The notes below the pieces were generated by a model. The model was not told where the DNA came from. It was given only the letters and a program-made list of their open reading frames with translations, and searched no databases. Shown here in pieces: positions 18,535 through 27,624 of a stretch of 64,000 nucleotides of DNA (within the stretch, counting starts at the first letter, position 1; every line of letters starts with the position of its first letter). This DNA comes from Sporosarcina sp. FSL K6-1508. Its GTDB lineage: Bacteria > Bacillota > Bacilli > Bacillales_A > Planococcaceae. The translations under genes and the position numbers were made by a program. Location: positions 4,041,001-4,105,000 of the forward strand of contig NZ_JBBOXF010000001.1 of the NCBI RefSeq assembly GCF_038007465.1, written 5' to 3'.

Positions 18535-18544
18535 AGTAAACACA

Positions 18545-18576
18545 AAAAATCAGACATTCGCCAAGATGTCTGATTT
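18545..18576. terminator. bidirectional hairpin AAAATCAGACAT...ATGTCTGATTTT
   Basis: A 12-bp perfect stem with A-rich and T-rich flanks would terminate in either direction. No gene is immediately adjacent. Confidence 0.5.
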
Positions 18577-19202
18577 TCATTTTATTATTATGCAACTAAA
18601 CTGTATTTTCTCCATATAAGACAAGCAACAAAAGTGCAATAAGGTACCTATATATATTGAATTATAGAATCCCATTGAATCTGCTGTAGCGCTCCATAAT
18701 GAGAGAGTTGTAATTCGGGGTGTGGATTGTAGATCGCTTGGCGCTTTGGGGATGCCTTTGCCGCGCCGGCGCTAGGGTGTTCATTATCGGGAGAAATGTG
18801 AATTTAAAATGTATATGCCCATATTATAAGGTGATTACTATTTGATACTAATTATAGTCAAGAAAGCCGGACTCCAGATTGCAGATTTTATCACAGATAA
18901 TGAAATGCGTTTTCTCAGATAGACCATCCAACGAAGGCGCGACTTCGTGGTAGCCGGAGCGATAAGACTAAGGAGGGATGCAGTTCAATCCCTCCCAAGT
19001 GCTCTCCTTTCCGGCTTACCGCGGGAGGCATCCACAAAGCGTCGAAGCGGTATTAGTAGAAGTTCTAATTCACTCCAAGTATTAGGGCTTTTTCATTTGT
19101 TCAACATAGATAGTTCAAAACTAAACTTAATCATTATCCAGTAAGTTAAAGAGTTCCCCTTATCGTTCCCGCGTTTCAACCGCATCAATGCGTTATGAAT
19201 TC

Positions 19203-19762
19203 TTATACACTTTGAGCGATATCAATAATTTTTCGAGTAACTGGCTGAACTTCATCCGTACTTTTGATTACAAAGAAATGACCAGCTTCACTTTCTATTG
19301 GTGCTGTCACGTCGTCTTTATGGGACTTAGCCTGTTGCCGAATAAGTACTTCCTCAAAAGTAGAAGCACTCCTAAATATAGCTGTGCTGCGCTGACTTTT
19401 AGCAACTCGCGCTTGAAGAACTTGATCCGGAATATCAAAATTGACGAGGATGCTGCTAAAGCCTCTATTGTGAAAATGTGCGAGCAGATCCAAACGACCT
19501 TTGCGAGAACGATTTGAGTTACAAAGAATGAGATAAAATTGGTCTGGTTAACAGCATAATCTACTATTGTTTGGGTGATGGCGTACTTGATCGTATTAGG
19601 TCCTTCTTTTGGTTGTAAGGTTTTGTAATAGGTATTAATGAATTCAGCATGGTTATCTTGATCAATCACATGTGAGTTGGGCAGCTGTTGTTCTAAAGCT
19701 TTAGCAAATGTAGTTTTACCGCTATGGGTTTTACCGACGGTCATAATCACTAACCTTTTCAT
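19203..19762 (-). pseudogene. P-loop AAA/zeta-toxin-like kinase, frameshifted
   Basis: The 5' part starts at ATG 19762 (GGAG 8 bases upstream) with MKRLVIMTVGKTHSGKTT, a Walker A motif GxxxxGKT. It continues in frame to NQTNF near 19540, where the reading moves to another frame. That frame continues LILCNSNRSRKGRLDLLAHF and then ILVNFDIPDQVLQARVAKSQ to the stop at 19203-19205. Joining the frames by adding one base near 19535-19540 restores a continuous ATP-binding protein of about 186 residues. It resembles small AAA-type P-loop kinases of unknown substrate. The frameshift is probably an inactivating 1-base deletion. Confidence 0.85.
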
Positions 19763-19953
19763 CAACGCAACTCCATTCTTCAAGAAGGTAAGGTTTTTTC
19801 ATGTGCAATTTCGATGGAATTTTACAACCTAAAAAAGCACTCGTATTGAGCGCTTTTCATGATATGTTAAAATCTAATTTACCGACTATCCATTTTTCAT
19901 TCCTTTATTTGCAACAACAGCAGTTGAATGAATACTAAAATTAAAAGATTTTG

Positions 19954-20598
19954 TCATCTAATTTTTTGTTTTCTCATCCATTGCGTCGCGACCCACTTTT
20001 CACCAGTTATAACTGGTGCGCCTCCATGTAAAGTTAACTCGTTTAAATTTTCGTCATTATAGAAATATTCAAAATAAACGGCCATACCTTTTTGTGGGGT
20101 TACCGAAAGATTCAATTTAGGGAAAAAGGTTTCTCCACCTTGTTCTACATCATTTAAGTACATAATGAGCGTACTGATTCTATTATTGTTTGCTACTTTA
20201 CTTGTTGATGAAAAAAAATCATAATGAGCTTTATACTCTTGACCAGGGGTATACTTAAGAATTTGAATGCCTTCTCCGTGTTCAATAGGTATATTCATAA
20301 TCGACGAAATTCTTTTTTCCACTCTAGCTACAGTTTCATTTTCACTTTCACTTTCTTGAAAAAACATACTACTACTTGTTCGTAGTTCATTTACTTCACG
20401 TGTCTTCCCAATTTTTGAACGTTGCATTTTGTCCTTGGACAACCTGATTAGTTCATCACATTCTTCGTTACTTAAAACATTACCTAAAACCACGATTAAC
20501 GGCTCTTCAAATCGAGTGATTATATCAATCTCTCTGTCCGTTTTTATTTTATTTCCAGTGTGATCAAATATAGTTTGTTCTTTATTCTCCGTTACCAT
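19954..20598 (-). CDS. 2-oxoglutarate/Fe(II) oxygenase, prolyl-4-hydroxylase-like
   Basis: This 214-residue protein has the double-stranded beta-helix signature: HYD in EYKAHYDFFSS (first His and Asp iron ligands), the distal His in TLHGGAPV, and a basic residue nearby in GEKWVATQW that would bind 2-oxoglutarate. The N-terminal half contains VLGNVLSNEECDELI and RTSSSMFF, as in bacterial P4H proteins of the Bacillus anthracis type. The ATG at 20598 is favoured over an in-frame TTG two codons earlier because AAGGGG is then 10 bases away. Substrate unknown; peptidyl proline or a collagen-like protein is possible. Confidence 0.87.
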   Translation of the reverse strand: MVTENKEQTIFDHTGNKIKTDREIDIITRFEEPLIVVLGNVLSNEECDELIRLSKDKMQRSKIGKTREVNELRTSSSMFFQESESENETVARVEKRISSIMNIPIEHGEGIQILKYTPGQEYKAHYDFFSSTSKVANNNRISTLIMYLNDVEQGGETFFPKLNLSVTPQKGMAVYFEYFYNDENLNELTLHGGAPVITGEKWVATQWMRKQKIR

Positions 20599-21147
20599 CT
20601 TCAAACGACCCCTTATACAATTTAATTTTCTGAACGAGTGCGTTTTTTAACATGATTATATGTGTTAACGGTCTTCTTACTTGATTACAAGAGAATGCTC
20701 TTATACTATCTTCTCTGAATGGTCCTATTTTATCACATATTTTTAACATACCGCAAATTTAGAAAACATTTTATCATAAGGCTGTTTTCGTAAATACGAT
20801 GGCTAATACCGTGTAAATTTAGTGGTGAAATTTAATGAAGAGGATATAAAGAATGAAAAATAACTGAATAACACTATCAATTTTTTCTTGGGAGTTTCAT
20901 TTGTGAAGGAAAGTCGGTTATTTTTCTATATGCTAAGGGAAAATCTAAAATCCCTTAATCGTTTTGTACGTGAAAATGGAGGAGTTTTCTTTTTTTCATG
21001 CAATTGCATAGGCATGAAACTAATGAGGCTATTTAAACATTCATGTCTGTTCAAAAATTCTAGAATGTTTCGAGTAAATCTTATTGAAAAGAGGGTTTCC
21101 CGAAGCATATCGCGAAAATAATGCGTATATCGAAAGGAGAATCATAA
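20599..21147. other. 550-base intergenic region, nothing recognised
   Basis: It is AT-rich with no recognisable gene, RNA or repeat. A frame at 20888-21121 lacks a ribosome-binding site and has no family resemblance. Confidence 0.5.
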
Positions 21148-23220
21148 ATGAAACCACCTATAGCTAAACGCCTTCCATATACCCAGGAAATGCATGGCGA
21201 TGTCCGCGAAGATGACTTTTATTGGCTGAAGGATCGCACGAATCCGGAGGTTATCCAGTATTTAGAAGACGAAAATCGGTATTACGATGAAGTCATGCAT
21301 CCACTCAAGGAACAAACTGAGCAGATTTATCAAAGCATGATGGACCGTGTTCCTGATTCGGAAGTAGACGTGCCGGTTCAACACGGACCCTACTTCTACT
21401 ATTCCCGTTTGGACAAAGATAAGCAATACCCCATCTATGCACGCAAGAAGGCGGCAGGCCGCGAGCTCTTGTCAGAAGCACCGGAAGAAGTGGTGCTCGA
21501 CCTGAATGAATTGGCGTCAGATGGTGACTATTTAAGCGTTACAGCACAGCGAATGAGTACCGATCATCACCGTCTTGCCTATTTGGAGAATCGAGATGGA
21601 ACGGACCGATATATCGTCTATGTAAAGGACATGGAAACAGGCGAGCTTCTACCCGACCGGATTCCAGATGTCTTTATATATGGAAGTATGGAATGGAGCC
21701 GGTGCGGTGACTATCTATTTTACGTTACCGTCGATGAGCATCAACGTCCTTGCCGGTTATGGCGGCATCATTTAGGAAGTGATGTCGAGAGCGATGAGCT
21801 GATCTTTGAAGAAAAAGATACGACATTTACGTTATATATGAATAAATCACAAACAGGGAAATTCATTGTTGTGCATTCAGATTCGAATACGACGAGCGAA
21901 ATTCGTCTAATCGATGCGGATTCTCCATTATCTCCTGTACAGCTAGTAGATGCGCGGCGCGACGGAATCAAATACGACGTCGAGCATTGGGGAGATGACC
22001 TACTCATCCTGACAAACGAAGGGGCACTGAACTTTCAGCTACTCCGTTGTCCACTTGATGACCTTCATTCACGGGTGAAAGTCGTGGAGTATCACAAAGA
22101 TCGTTATCTTCAAGCCATGTACCCATTCAAAGACGCTTTGCTTGTCGCGGGCCGTGAGAATGGATTGACGCAAATCTGGAAGCTAAAAGACTGTGAATTG
22201 GTCCAGCTCACATGGGATGAGCCACTCTACACAGTGTCGATTTTATCCGATCAAAGCTATGAGGCAACAGAAGTATTACTCAGCTTTGAGTCCTTGCTCA
22301 CTCCAAAAACAACGTACAGTCTAAATTTGCAAACAGGAGAAAGGCTTCGTTTGCAAGTGGCTCCCGTCAGTGGCGACTACGATCGTTCTCGCTTCCACCA
22401 AAAGCAAGTTTGGGCGACAGCCGAAGACGGAGTTAAGGTGCCGCTGACCCTCGTTTATCTGGAAAGTGCGTTCGATCAGGGGACTGCTCCGCTGATCCTG
22501 TCTGGGTATGGATCCTATGGAGCGAACAGCGATCCGTATTTTAGTCCGTACAGACTCCCCCTCTTGGAAAAAGGAATTGTCTTTGTCACGGCGCAAGTTC
22601 GTGGCGGTTCCGAAATGGGGCGTAGTTGGTACGAGGATGGAAAGATGCGTAACAAACGAAACACGTTCACTGATTTCATCGCTGCGGCGAATTATCTGAT
22701 TGAAGAGGAATACACAACCCCGAGCCAAATGGCTGCCCGCGGAGGCAGTGCTGGAGGATTGCTTGCAGGTGCAGTGGCAAACATGGCCGGCGAGTTGTTT
22801 CAAGTTATCGTTCCTGAAGTGCCGTTCGTCGATGTCGTCACAACGATGCTCGACACGACCATTCCCCTCACCACTCTAGAATGGGACGAATGGGGCGACC
22901 CTCGGGACCAAGGAGACTATTTCTATATGAAATCCTATAGCCCATATGACAATGTGGAAGCGAAAGACTATCCGCATATGTATGTCACTACCGGCCTGAA
23001 TGATCCGCGAGTCGGTTATTGGGAACCAGCCAAGTGGGTCGCACGCTTAAGAGAGTTGAAAACCGACGACCATGTACTTGTCCTCAAAACGAATATGGGT
23101 GCCGGCCATTTCGGCGAGTCAGGCCGTTTCAATCACTTGAAAGAAGCCGCGGCGTGCTATGCATTCATTCTGGATAGGATTGGTGTGACTGCCGACCTAA
23201 AAGCTCAGGAGGCTCATTAA
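21148..23220 (+). CDS. S9 prolyl oligopeptidase-family peptidase (oligopeptidase B-like)
   Basis: This 690-residue cytosolic serine peptidase has an N-terminal beta-propeller (about residues 70-410) and a C-terminal alpha/beta-hydrolase domain. The catalytic triad is visible: Ser534 in RGGSAGG, Asp619 in GLNDPRV and His654 in GAGHFG. The motifs YGSYGANSDPYFSPYR and VRGGSEMGRSWYEDG and the length match oligopeptidase B (PtrB), which cleaves short peptides after basic residues. An AAAGGAG ribosome-binding site precedes the ATG. It is followed by a terminator and is monocistronic. Confidence 0.92.
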   Translation: MKPPIAKRLPYTQEMHGDVREDDFYWLKDRTNPEVIQYLEDENRYYDEVMHPLKEQTEQIYQSMMDRVPDSEVDVPVQHGPYFYYSRLDKDKQYPIYARKKAAGRELLSEAPEEVVLDLNELASDGDYLSVTAQRMSTDHHRLAYLENRDGTDRYIVYVKDMETGELLPDRIPDVFIYGSMEWSRCGDYLFYVTVDEHQRPCRLWRHHLGSDVESDELIFEEKDTTFTLYMNKSQTGKFIVVHSDSNTTSEIRLIDADSPLSPVQLVDARRDGIKYDVEHWGDDLLILTNEGALNFQLLRCPLDDLHSRVKVVEYHKDRYLQAMYPFKDALLVAGRENGLTQIWKLKDCELVQLTWDEPLYTVSILSDQSYEATEVLLSFESLLTPKTTYSLNLQTGERLRLQVAPVSGDYDRSRFHQKQVWATAEDGVKVPLTLVYLESAFDQGTAPLILSGYGSYGANSDPYFSPYRLPLLEKGIVFVTAQVRGGSEMGRSWYEDGKMRNKRNTFTDFIAAANYLIEEEYTTPSQMAARGGSAGGLLAGAVANMAGELFQVIVPEVPFVDVVTTMLDTTIPLTTLEWDEWGDPRDQGDYFYMKSYSPYDNVEAKDYPHMYVTTGLNDPRVGYWEPAKWVARLRELKTDDHVLVLKTNMGAGHFGESGRFNHLKEAAACYAFILDRIGVTADLKAQEAH

Positions 23221-23234
23221 TAAGTAGTTAAAAT

Positions 23235-23277
23235 AAACCCGTTGGAAAAACAGGAAGTTTTTTCTCCAACGGGTTTT
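23235..23277 (+). terminator. terminator after the S9 peptidase
   Basis: AAACCCGTTGGA (23235-23246) pairs with TCCAACGGGTTT (23264-23275), followed by a T. It lies 14 bases after the stop. Confidence 0.88.
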
Positions 23278-23504
23278 ACATTTCTCCTGGATTTATTTTA
23301 CAAGAGGTACCTGTATTAGACACAAAGATGAACAATTCACACGTTTGAGTAATTACGCAAAATACAAAGTTAATCGCGCATTTACTGTTTCACTTTGTAT
23401 TGGATTCACTGAATAGTACTAAGCACAGGTACCTAAAATCAATTTCTCCTACAAAAAAATAGCACCAATTTCTATTTAATAGAAATCAGCACTTCGTTTA
23501 TTCC

Positions 23505-23720
23505 CTATACGCTGCGTGATGCTTTTGGCGGTTGGCACACGTCACATTTACGTTGGTTATTATTATTAAATTTCGTAAATGTTTTTTCAAAGTCGCTTCC
23601 ACATGCACATTTAAATAGTAACTTTTGAGAAAAACCGTGATATTCAGTCGTTAACAACTTACTTTCGGAATTATTCTCTACAAATACTTTAATTTTATCG
23701 ATTGTCCATCGTTTAGCCAT
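23505..23720 (-). CDS. small zinc-ribbon-like protein
   Basis: The ATG has GGAGGTG 7 bases upstream and opens a 71-residue frame with KCACGSDFEKTF and KCDVCQPP. The CxC and CxxC pairs would form one zinc site of the treble-clef or ribbon type found in phage-associated DNA-binding proteins and near homing endonucleases. The N-terminal half (WTIDKIKVFVEN) resembles the leading helix of such domains. It may be the surviving first module of a longer protein. Function unknown. Confidence 0.65.
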   Translation of the reverse strand: MAKRWTIDKIKVFVENNSESKLLTTEYHGFSQKLLFKCACGSDFEKTFTKFNNNNQRKCDVCQPPKASRSV

Positions 23721-24321
23721 TCTTTTACACCTCCATATTTTATCGATAGGCGGAGGCTTTTTTGGGGCATCCGTTCAATTATGAGTAAAAGTCGTAATTA
23801 TCCTAAGTTTCCTATTATAACATGAGCGGACACACAATTAAACAGATGGAAGGGATCTTATTTAACTTATCTGCACCTAGGGTTTAAGTTAAATACTACA
23901 TACCTCGATGCCAGGTACTGACACCATTTGTACCTTTCAAATTGTGGCGACAGCTGAGTACGGTGCATCTATAACAATTCAACTAAAAAGATCAAAGTAC
24001 AATAAGGAGCCATTCTAAGACCTACATGATCGACTCCCCATTTACTTTTCATGCAATTACAGGGCATTGTCGGATAGCTTTTTACACTGGTACCCGTCTT
24101 TATCCAGCTCAGTGAAATAGGAAAAACAATTCTGCATGACGGGGTTTTCCGGAACAAGTATCAAATTTTTTAGTAATTCTTCGAGAACGAAAGAATGGAT
24201 GCCGAAGGTAAATCCCCATCGCAAGACTATCACAGCAGCAGTTTAAAAATGAGTGGCAACCGTCGCCAGGACGCTGCCACTCTTTTATAAATTCAGAACA
24301 ACATTTCACTTACTGTTTTTA
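23721..24321. other. 600-base region without a gene apart from a terminator
   Basis: Contains scattered partial motifs of the GGTRCC family (GATGCCAGGTACTGACACC near 23904, ACTGGTACC near 24087) and, at 24251-24282, the terminator of the SLH gene. I see no gene. Confidence 0.5.
24251..24282 (-). terminator. terminator of the first SLH gene
   Basis: GAGTGGCA (24251-24258) pairs with TGCCACTC (24275-24282), followed on the minus strand by ATTTTTAAAC. About 60 bases around it closely match 27430-27490, so this terminator exists in two related copies. Confidence 0.8.
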
Positions 24322-25686
24322 TCATTTCTTCAGCGAATGTTTCTTCCCTTTCGTGTCTGTCACAATCAACTGCGTATCCGTCACTTCCATCCGTTTCCCA
24401 AGGATATTCGACAACTTGATTGTTTTTTTATCCAGTAAACTGTACTTGAAGACGCCTTTTTTATTGAAATAATACATAATAGAGTGGTCATGCAGCACGG
24501 AGAGGAATTCCCCGCCCGCTTCCCGAGTCAAGTTTGGTTGGTTGAGCGATTCCTCGTAAAAGTCATACGTCACGCGCGCATCAAAAGTAAGTTCCTTCCT
24601 CTTATCGCTGCTGCCATCCATCGCTGTGGAATAAAGCACTAGCGTACTGTCCTTAAAATCATCGGGACCAATCGAGCGTGGACCCATATCTGTGTAGAAA
24701 ATCCGGTCATTCCAAACAAACATATTGGTCATCTGGCTCGGCTCTTTCATTTTCACCAAATCTTGTCCATCCGTCTTCATCTTCATCACAGCGAAAGCGA
24801 ATGGCACTTCATCCGCTTCGGCAAATCCGCCGCTCCAGTAAGGGATATACAGCTCATCGTTATAAAGGACGAGCCGGGTATTATCATGCAAGAAAATAAC
24901 TGATCCAAAATCCCATTGGCTCTTCGGTATATCCTCTCTTTTCAAAATCACTTCGCGTTTACCGGTTTCCTTGTTTTCTTTAATAATCGAATAACGGTAC
25001 TCTTTGTCCCGCTCTGTGAAATAGGTAAAGCCATCCTTTTCAACAGTTTTCCCTTTTGTACTGACATAAGTATGGTATTTGCTTAGTTTCATTTTATCAT
25101 CCATGGCACGGACTAAAAATGCCGAAAACTGTGCACGGGTGACGGAATTCGATGGCATGTATTTGCCGTCGGATCCGCCTGCAATGCGCTGCTTTGCAAT
25201 CCCGTTGATGTCCTGGTATGCCCAATGAGCGGGCGTAACGTCGATAAACGTCGCCTGCTTATCGAGCGGCAAGTCGAACGAACGGCGCAGGATCGCGGCC
25301 ATTTGCGCGCGAGATGTTTTTTCACCAGGACGCATGTAGCCATTGTCGCCGCGGAGAATTCCTTTTTCATTCACCGTCGCCAGAATCTGATAATAAGGTA
25401 ATTTTTTGGATACGTCTTTGAATTCGACGGACGTATTTTCCGTCAGTGGAATGTTCAATGCCTTAATGAGCATCGATGCGGCTTGCGACCGGGTGATCGG
25501 CTCATTCGGCTTGAACGTGCCGTCCGGGTAGCCGCCGATAATATTACGGTCGGATAAGTACTTGATTTCATTCTTCGCCCAATGCTTGTCCACGTCGGAA
25601 AACCGGGTGGCCGCCTGAGCTTGGAACGGGATGGCTGTGAACACGAGCAGCAGAGCCATCAACGCTGTGGTTAGTTTGCTTTTCAA
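24322..25686 (-). CDS. S-layer-homology (SLH) surface protein 1 of a tandem pair
   Basis: This 454-residue protein has a signal peptide (MKSKLTTALMALLLVF..AQAA). Three SLH domains follow at about residues 30-205: FSDVDKHWAKNEIKYLSDRN, FKDVSKKLPYYQILATVNEK and FIDVTPAHWAYQDINGIAKQ. These bind pyruvylated secondary cell-wall polysaccharide. The C-terminal 250 residues contain repeated blade-like strands (DRIFYTDM, LVLYSTAMDGS, LLDKKTIKLSN), as in DUF5050/beta-propeller-like domains, ending TKGKKHSLKK. It is about 70 percent identical by eye to the next gene upstream and may be co-transcribed with it (135-base gap). Confidence 0.88.
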   Translation of the reverse strand: MKSKLTTALMALLLVFTAIPFQAQAATRFSDVDKHWAKNEIKYLSDRNIIGGYPDGTFKPNEPITRSQAASMLIKALNIPLTENTSVEFKDVSKKLPYYQILATVNEKGILRGDNGYMRPGEKTSRAQMAAILRRSFDLPLDKQATFIDVTPAHWAYQDINGIAKQRIAGGSDGKYMPSNSVTRAQFSAFLVRAMDDKMKLSKYHTYVSTKGKTVEKDGFTYFTERDKEYRYSIIKENKETGKREVILKREDIPKSQWDFGSVIFLHDNTRLVLYNDELYIPYWSGGFAEADEVPFAFAVMKMKTDGQDLVKMKEPSQMTNMFVWNDRIFYTDMGPRSIGPDDFKDSTLVLYSTAMDGSSDKRKELTFDARVTYDFYEESLNQPNLTREAGGEFLSVLHDHSIMYYFNKKGVFKYSLLDKKTIKLSNILGKRMEVTDTQLIVTDTKGKKHSLKK

Positions 25687-25740
25687 AATGATAGTCCTCC
25701 TTGGGTTTCGATGCCTATGCAGGATCGCTTTTTGTGAAAT

Positions 25741-25810
25741 CCAGGTTGGTGTGCCCCTATAGTAAACGGTTGGTTGACGGTTTTATCTTCTGGACAGCTG
25801 CCAACCTGGT
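25741..25810. repeat. 70-bp CCAGGTTG repeat, copy 1
   Basis: CCAGGTTG...CAACCTGG ends enclose GGTTGGTTGACGG and TTCTGGACAGCT. A second copy with the same ends and core is at 29959-30027. It lies between the two SLH genes. Confidence 0.75.
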
Positions 25811-25821
25811 ACTTGCTGACA

Positions 25822-27207
25822 TTATTTCTTCAGCGTATGTTTCTTCCCTTTTTGATCCGTGACGATTAACTGCGTAGTCGTAGCTTCCATATCCTTCGCC
25901 AGCACATTCGAAATCTTGCTCGACTTTTTATCTAGCAGACTGTATTTGAAGACGCCCGCTTTATTGAAATAGTACATAGTGGAGTGGTCATACAACACTG
26001 ATTTGTTGCTTTGGTTCACATAAGGAACGCTTGGCATAGCAGATACGTCATCAAAAATAATCCGTGTATTAAAAGCAGATTCTTTTCTCTGATTGCTACC
26101 GTCCATCGCTGTGGAATAGAGGATGAGCGGGCTGTCCTGTGGAATGTCTTGGTTAAAGTTCCAATTTAAATAAGGTTCATCTTGATTTTTTTCATTGGTA
26201 TAGTAGATTCGATCATTCCAAATAAATAGATTGCGGAACGTTCGCCCACCCATCCCCTGCATCAAAGAAGAGTCAATGGGAGCGTCCTCCACACTCGTCT
26301 TCGTTCGGATCAATCCATACGAAAACGGGACATCGGTCATTTCATGGACTGCAGACCAAAACGGGATGAAAATTTCTTCGTTATAGACGATTAGCGGGAA
26401 ACCTTCATGGAACCTGACAATATAGATGGCATCAGAAGAAAAGTTCTGATTACTCAATAACACTTCGCTTGCGCCGGTTTTCAAATCTTGTTTGATCAGT
26501 TTACCGCATGTATAGCAGTCTGGAGGAATGGTATACAGTGATCCGCCGTGCTCGACGGCTTTTCCTTTCACACTGACATAAGAATGATAGCTGCTGAGTT
26601 TCATTTTATCATCCAGCGCACGCACAAGAAATGCCGAAAATTGTGCACGGGTAACAGGATTTGCGGGCATATATTTGCCGTCCGAGCCACCCGCGATGCG
26701 CTGTTTCGCGATTCCATTGATGTCCTGATACGCCCAGTGAGCCGGTGTGACATCAACAAATGTCGCTTGCTTGTCAAGCGGCAAGTCGAACGCACGGCGC
26801 AAAATCGCGGCCATTTGCGCACGGGATGTTATTTTACCGGGACGCATGAAACCATTGTCGCCGCGGAGGATTCCTTTTTCATTCACCGTCGCCAGAATCT
26901 TGTAGGATGGAGAATTTTTCGAAACATCTTTGAATTGGACGGATGTATCCTCCGTCAACGGAATGTTCAATGCCTTAATGAGCATGGCGGACGCCTGCGC
27001 TCGTGTGATTGGCTCATTCGGCTTGATTGTGCCATCCGGATAGCCTCCGATGATATTACGGTCGGATAAGTACATGATCTCTTTCTTCGCCCAATGCTGA
27101 TCCACGTCGGAAAACAGGGCGGATGCCTGTACCTGGGATGGGATGACTGCGAATAGGAGCAGCAGTGTCAGAGTCATCCATGCTGCGGCTAATTTGCTTT
27201 TCATCAT
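25822..27207 (-). CDS. SLH surface protein 2 of a tandem pair
   Basis: A paralogue of the preceding gene, 461 residues: signal peptide, three SLH domains at about residues 31-208 (FSDVDQHWAKKEIMYLSDRN; FKDVSKNSPSYKILATVNEK; FVDVTPAHWAYQDINGIAKQ), and a divergent C-terminal beta-rich region ending TDQKGKKHTLKK. The SLH half is nearly identical between the two genes, whereas the C-terminal halves differ, including a local insertion with CYTCGK. It probably displays a C-terminal domain on the cell wall. Upstream is a TGAAAC-N16-CGTCTG promoter shared with two other genes in this block, so control by the ECF sigma factor at 31171-31674 is likely. Confidence 0.88.
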   Translation of the reverse strand: MMKSKLAAAWMTLTLLLLFAVIPSQVQASALFSDVDQHWAKKEIMYLSDRNIIGGYPDGTIKPNEPITRAQASAMLIKALNIPLTEDTSVQFKDVSKNSPSYKILATVNEKGILRGDNGFMRPGKITSRAQMAAILRRAFDLPLDKQATFVDVTPAHWAYQDINGIAKQRIAGGSDGKYMPANPVTRAQFSAFLVRALDDKMKLSSYHSYVSVKGKAVEHGGSLYTIPPDCYTCGKLIKQDLKTGASEVLLSNQNFSSDAIYIVRFHEGFPLIVYNEEIFIPFWSAVHEMTDVPFSYGLIRTKTSVEDAPIDSSLMQGMGGRTFRNLFIWNDRIYYTNEKNQDEPYLNWNFNQDIPQDSPLILYSTAMDGSNQRKESAFNTRIIFDDVSAMPSVPYVNQSNKSVLYDHSTMYYFNKAGVFKYSLLDKKSSKISNVLAKDMEATTTQLIVTDQKGKKHTLKK

Positions 27208-27310
27208 GATCGTCCTCCTTTTACAGTTTCAGAGCCTACAAACTTTTATAGAAATAATAACATTCGTGTTTATTGAAACAATTATGAATGTTTGCGGCAG
27301 CCAACGTACA

Positions 27311-27336
27311 GACGGCAATTTTCAGGAAAAGTTTCA
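27311..27336 (-). promoter_or_regulatory. ECF-sigma promoter of SLH gene 2
   Basis: On the minus strand TGAAAC (27336-27331) is separated by 16 bases from CGTCTG, whose CGTC is 27314-27311. This is the -35/-10 arrangement of SigM/SigW/SigX-type promoters. The flanks (TTTGAAACTTTTCCTGAAAA and CCGTCTGTACGTTG) are almost the same as at 32995-33020 and 35999-36024. The transcript would start about 95 bases before the gene. Confidence 0.75.
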
Positions 27337-27450
27337 AATGTTTTTAAATAATTTTGGAGAATATAGAAATGCGTTCTAATTCCGCGATACATGCCCTCAT
27401 AGGATTCATGTAACAAACATGACAGATTATCACACCAGCAGCGGTTTAAA

Positions 27451-27484
27451 AAAAGTGGCTAGCGTCGTTAGGACGCCGCCACTC
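27451..27484 (-). terminator. terminator-like hairpin, second copy
   Basis: GTGGC...GCCAC stem with AGTGGCTAGCGTCG and GGACGCCGCCACT arms, followed on the minus strand by TTTTTTTAAAC. It matches the 24251 copy over about 60 bases. Confidence 0.65.
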
Positions 27485-27624
27485 TCTTAATATATTCAGT
27501 TTATTTTTTCATTTGTTGATCAAACCGGAGTTAATTTAAGTGCCTGGTTCAAAAACAATTCCGAATTGCATTAAAACCAAGCACCTTTCATTATCTTTAT
27601 TACTATTCAACAAAAAAGTTCTTT

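Larger units (their letters stand above)
18066..19202. other. 1.1-kb non-coding, repeat-rich region
   Basis: No convincing gene. It holds at least three copies or fragments of one dispersed repeat family (18396-18534, about 18650-18785, about 18920-19112) and the hairpin at 18545-18576. The segment near 18950-19060 contains a palindrome-like arrangement around GGAGGGATGCAGTTCAATCC and ends with CCGCGGGAGGCATCC and GCGTCGAAGCGG. Confidence 0.6.
27208..27624. other. intergenic region with promoter, terminator and repeat
   Basis: Besides the ECF promoter it contains the terminator-like hairpin 27451-27484 (homologous to the one at 24251) and a degenerate GGTRCC-type palindrome at 27540-27585 (GTGCCTGGTTC..AACCAAGCACC with central AATTC), which may terminate the acyltransferase gene. 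Confidence 0.65.

Noticed and set aside
20888..21121. Plus-strand frame of 77 codons before the S9 peptidase
   Set aside because: Lys/Arg/Phe-rich composition of AT-rich noncoding DNA, no start signal, and an opposing frame of similar length overlaps it.
23307..23432. Long-range pairing GGTACCTGTATTAGACAC...AGCACAGGTACC
   Set aside because: Only the outer 8-10 bases pair well. The interior is not convincingly structured, so it was not listed as an element.
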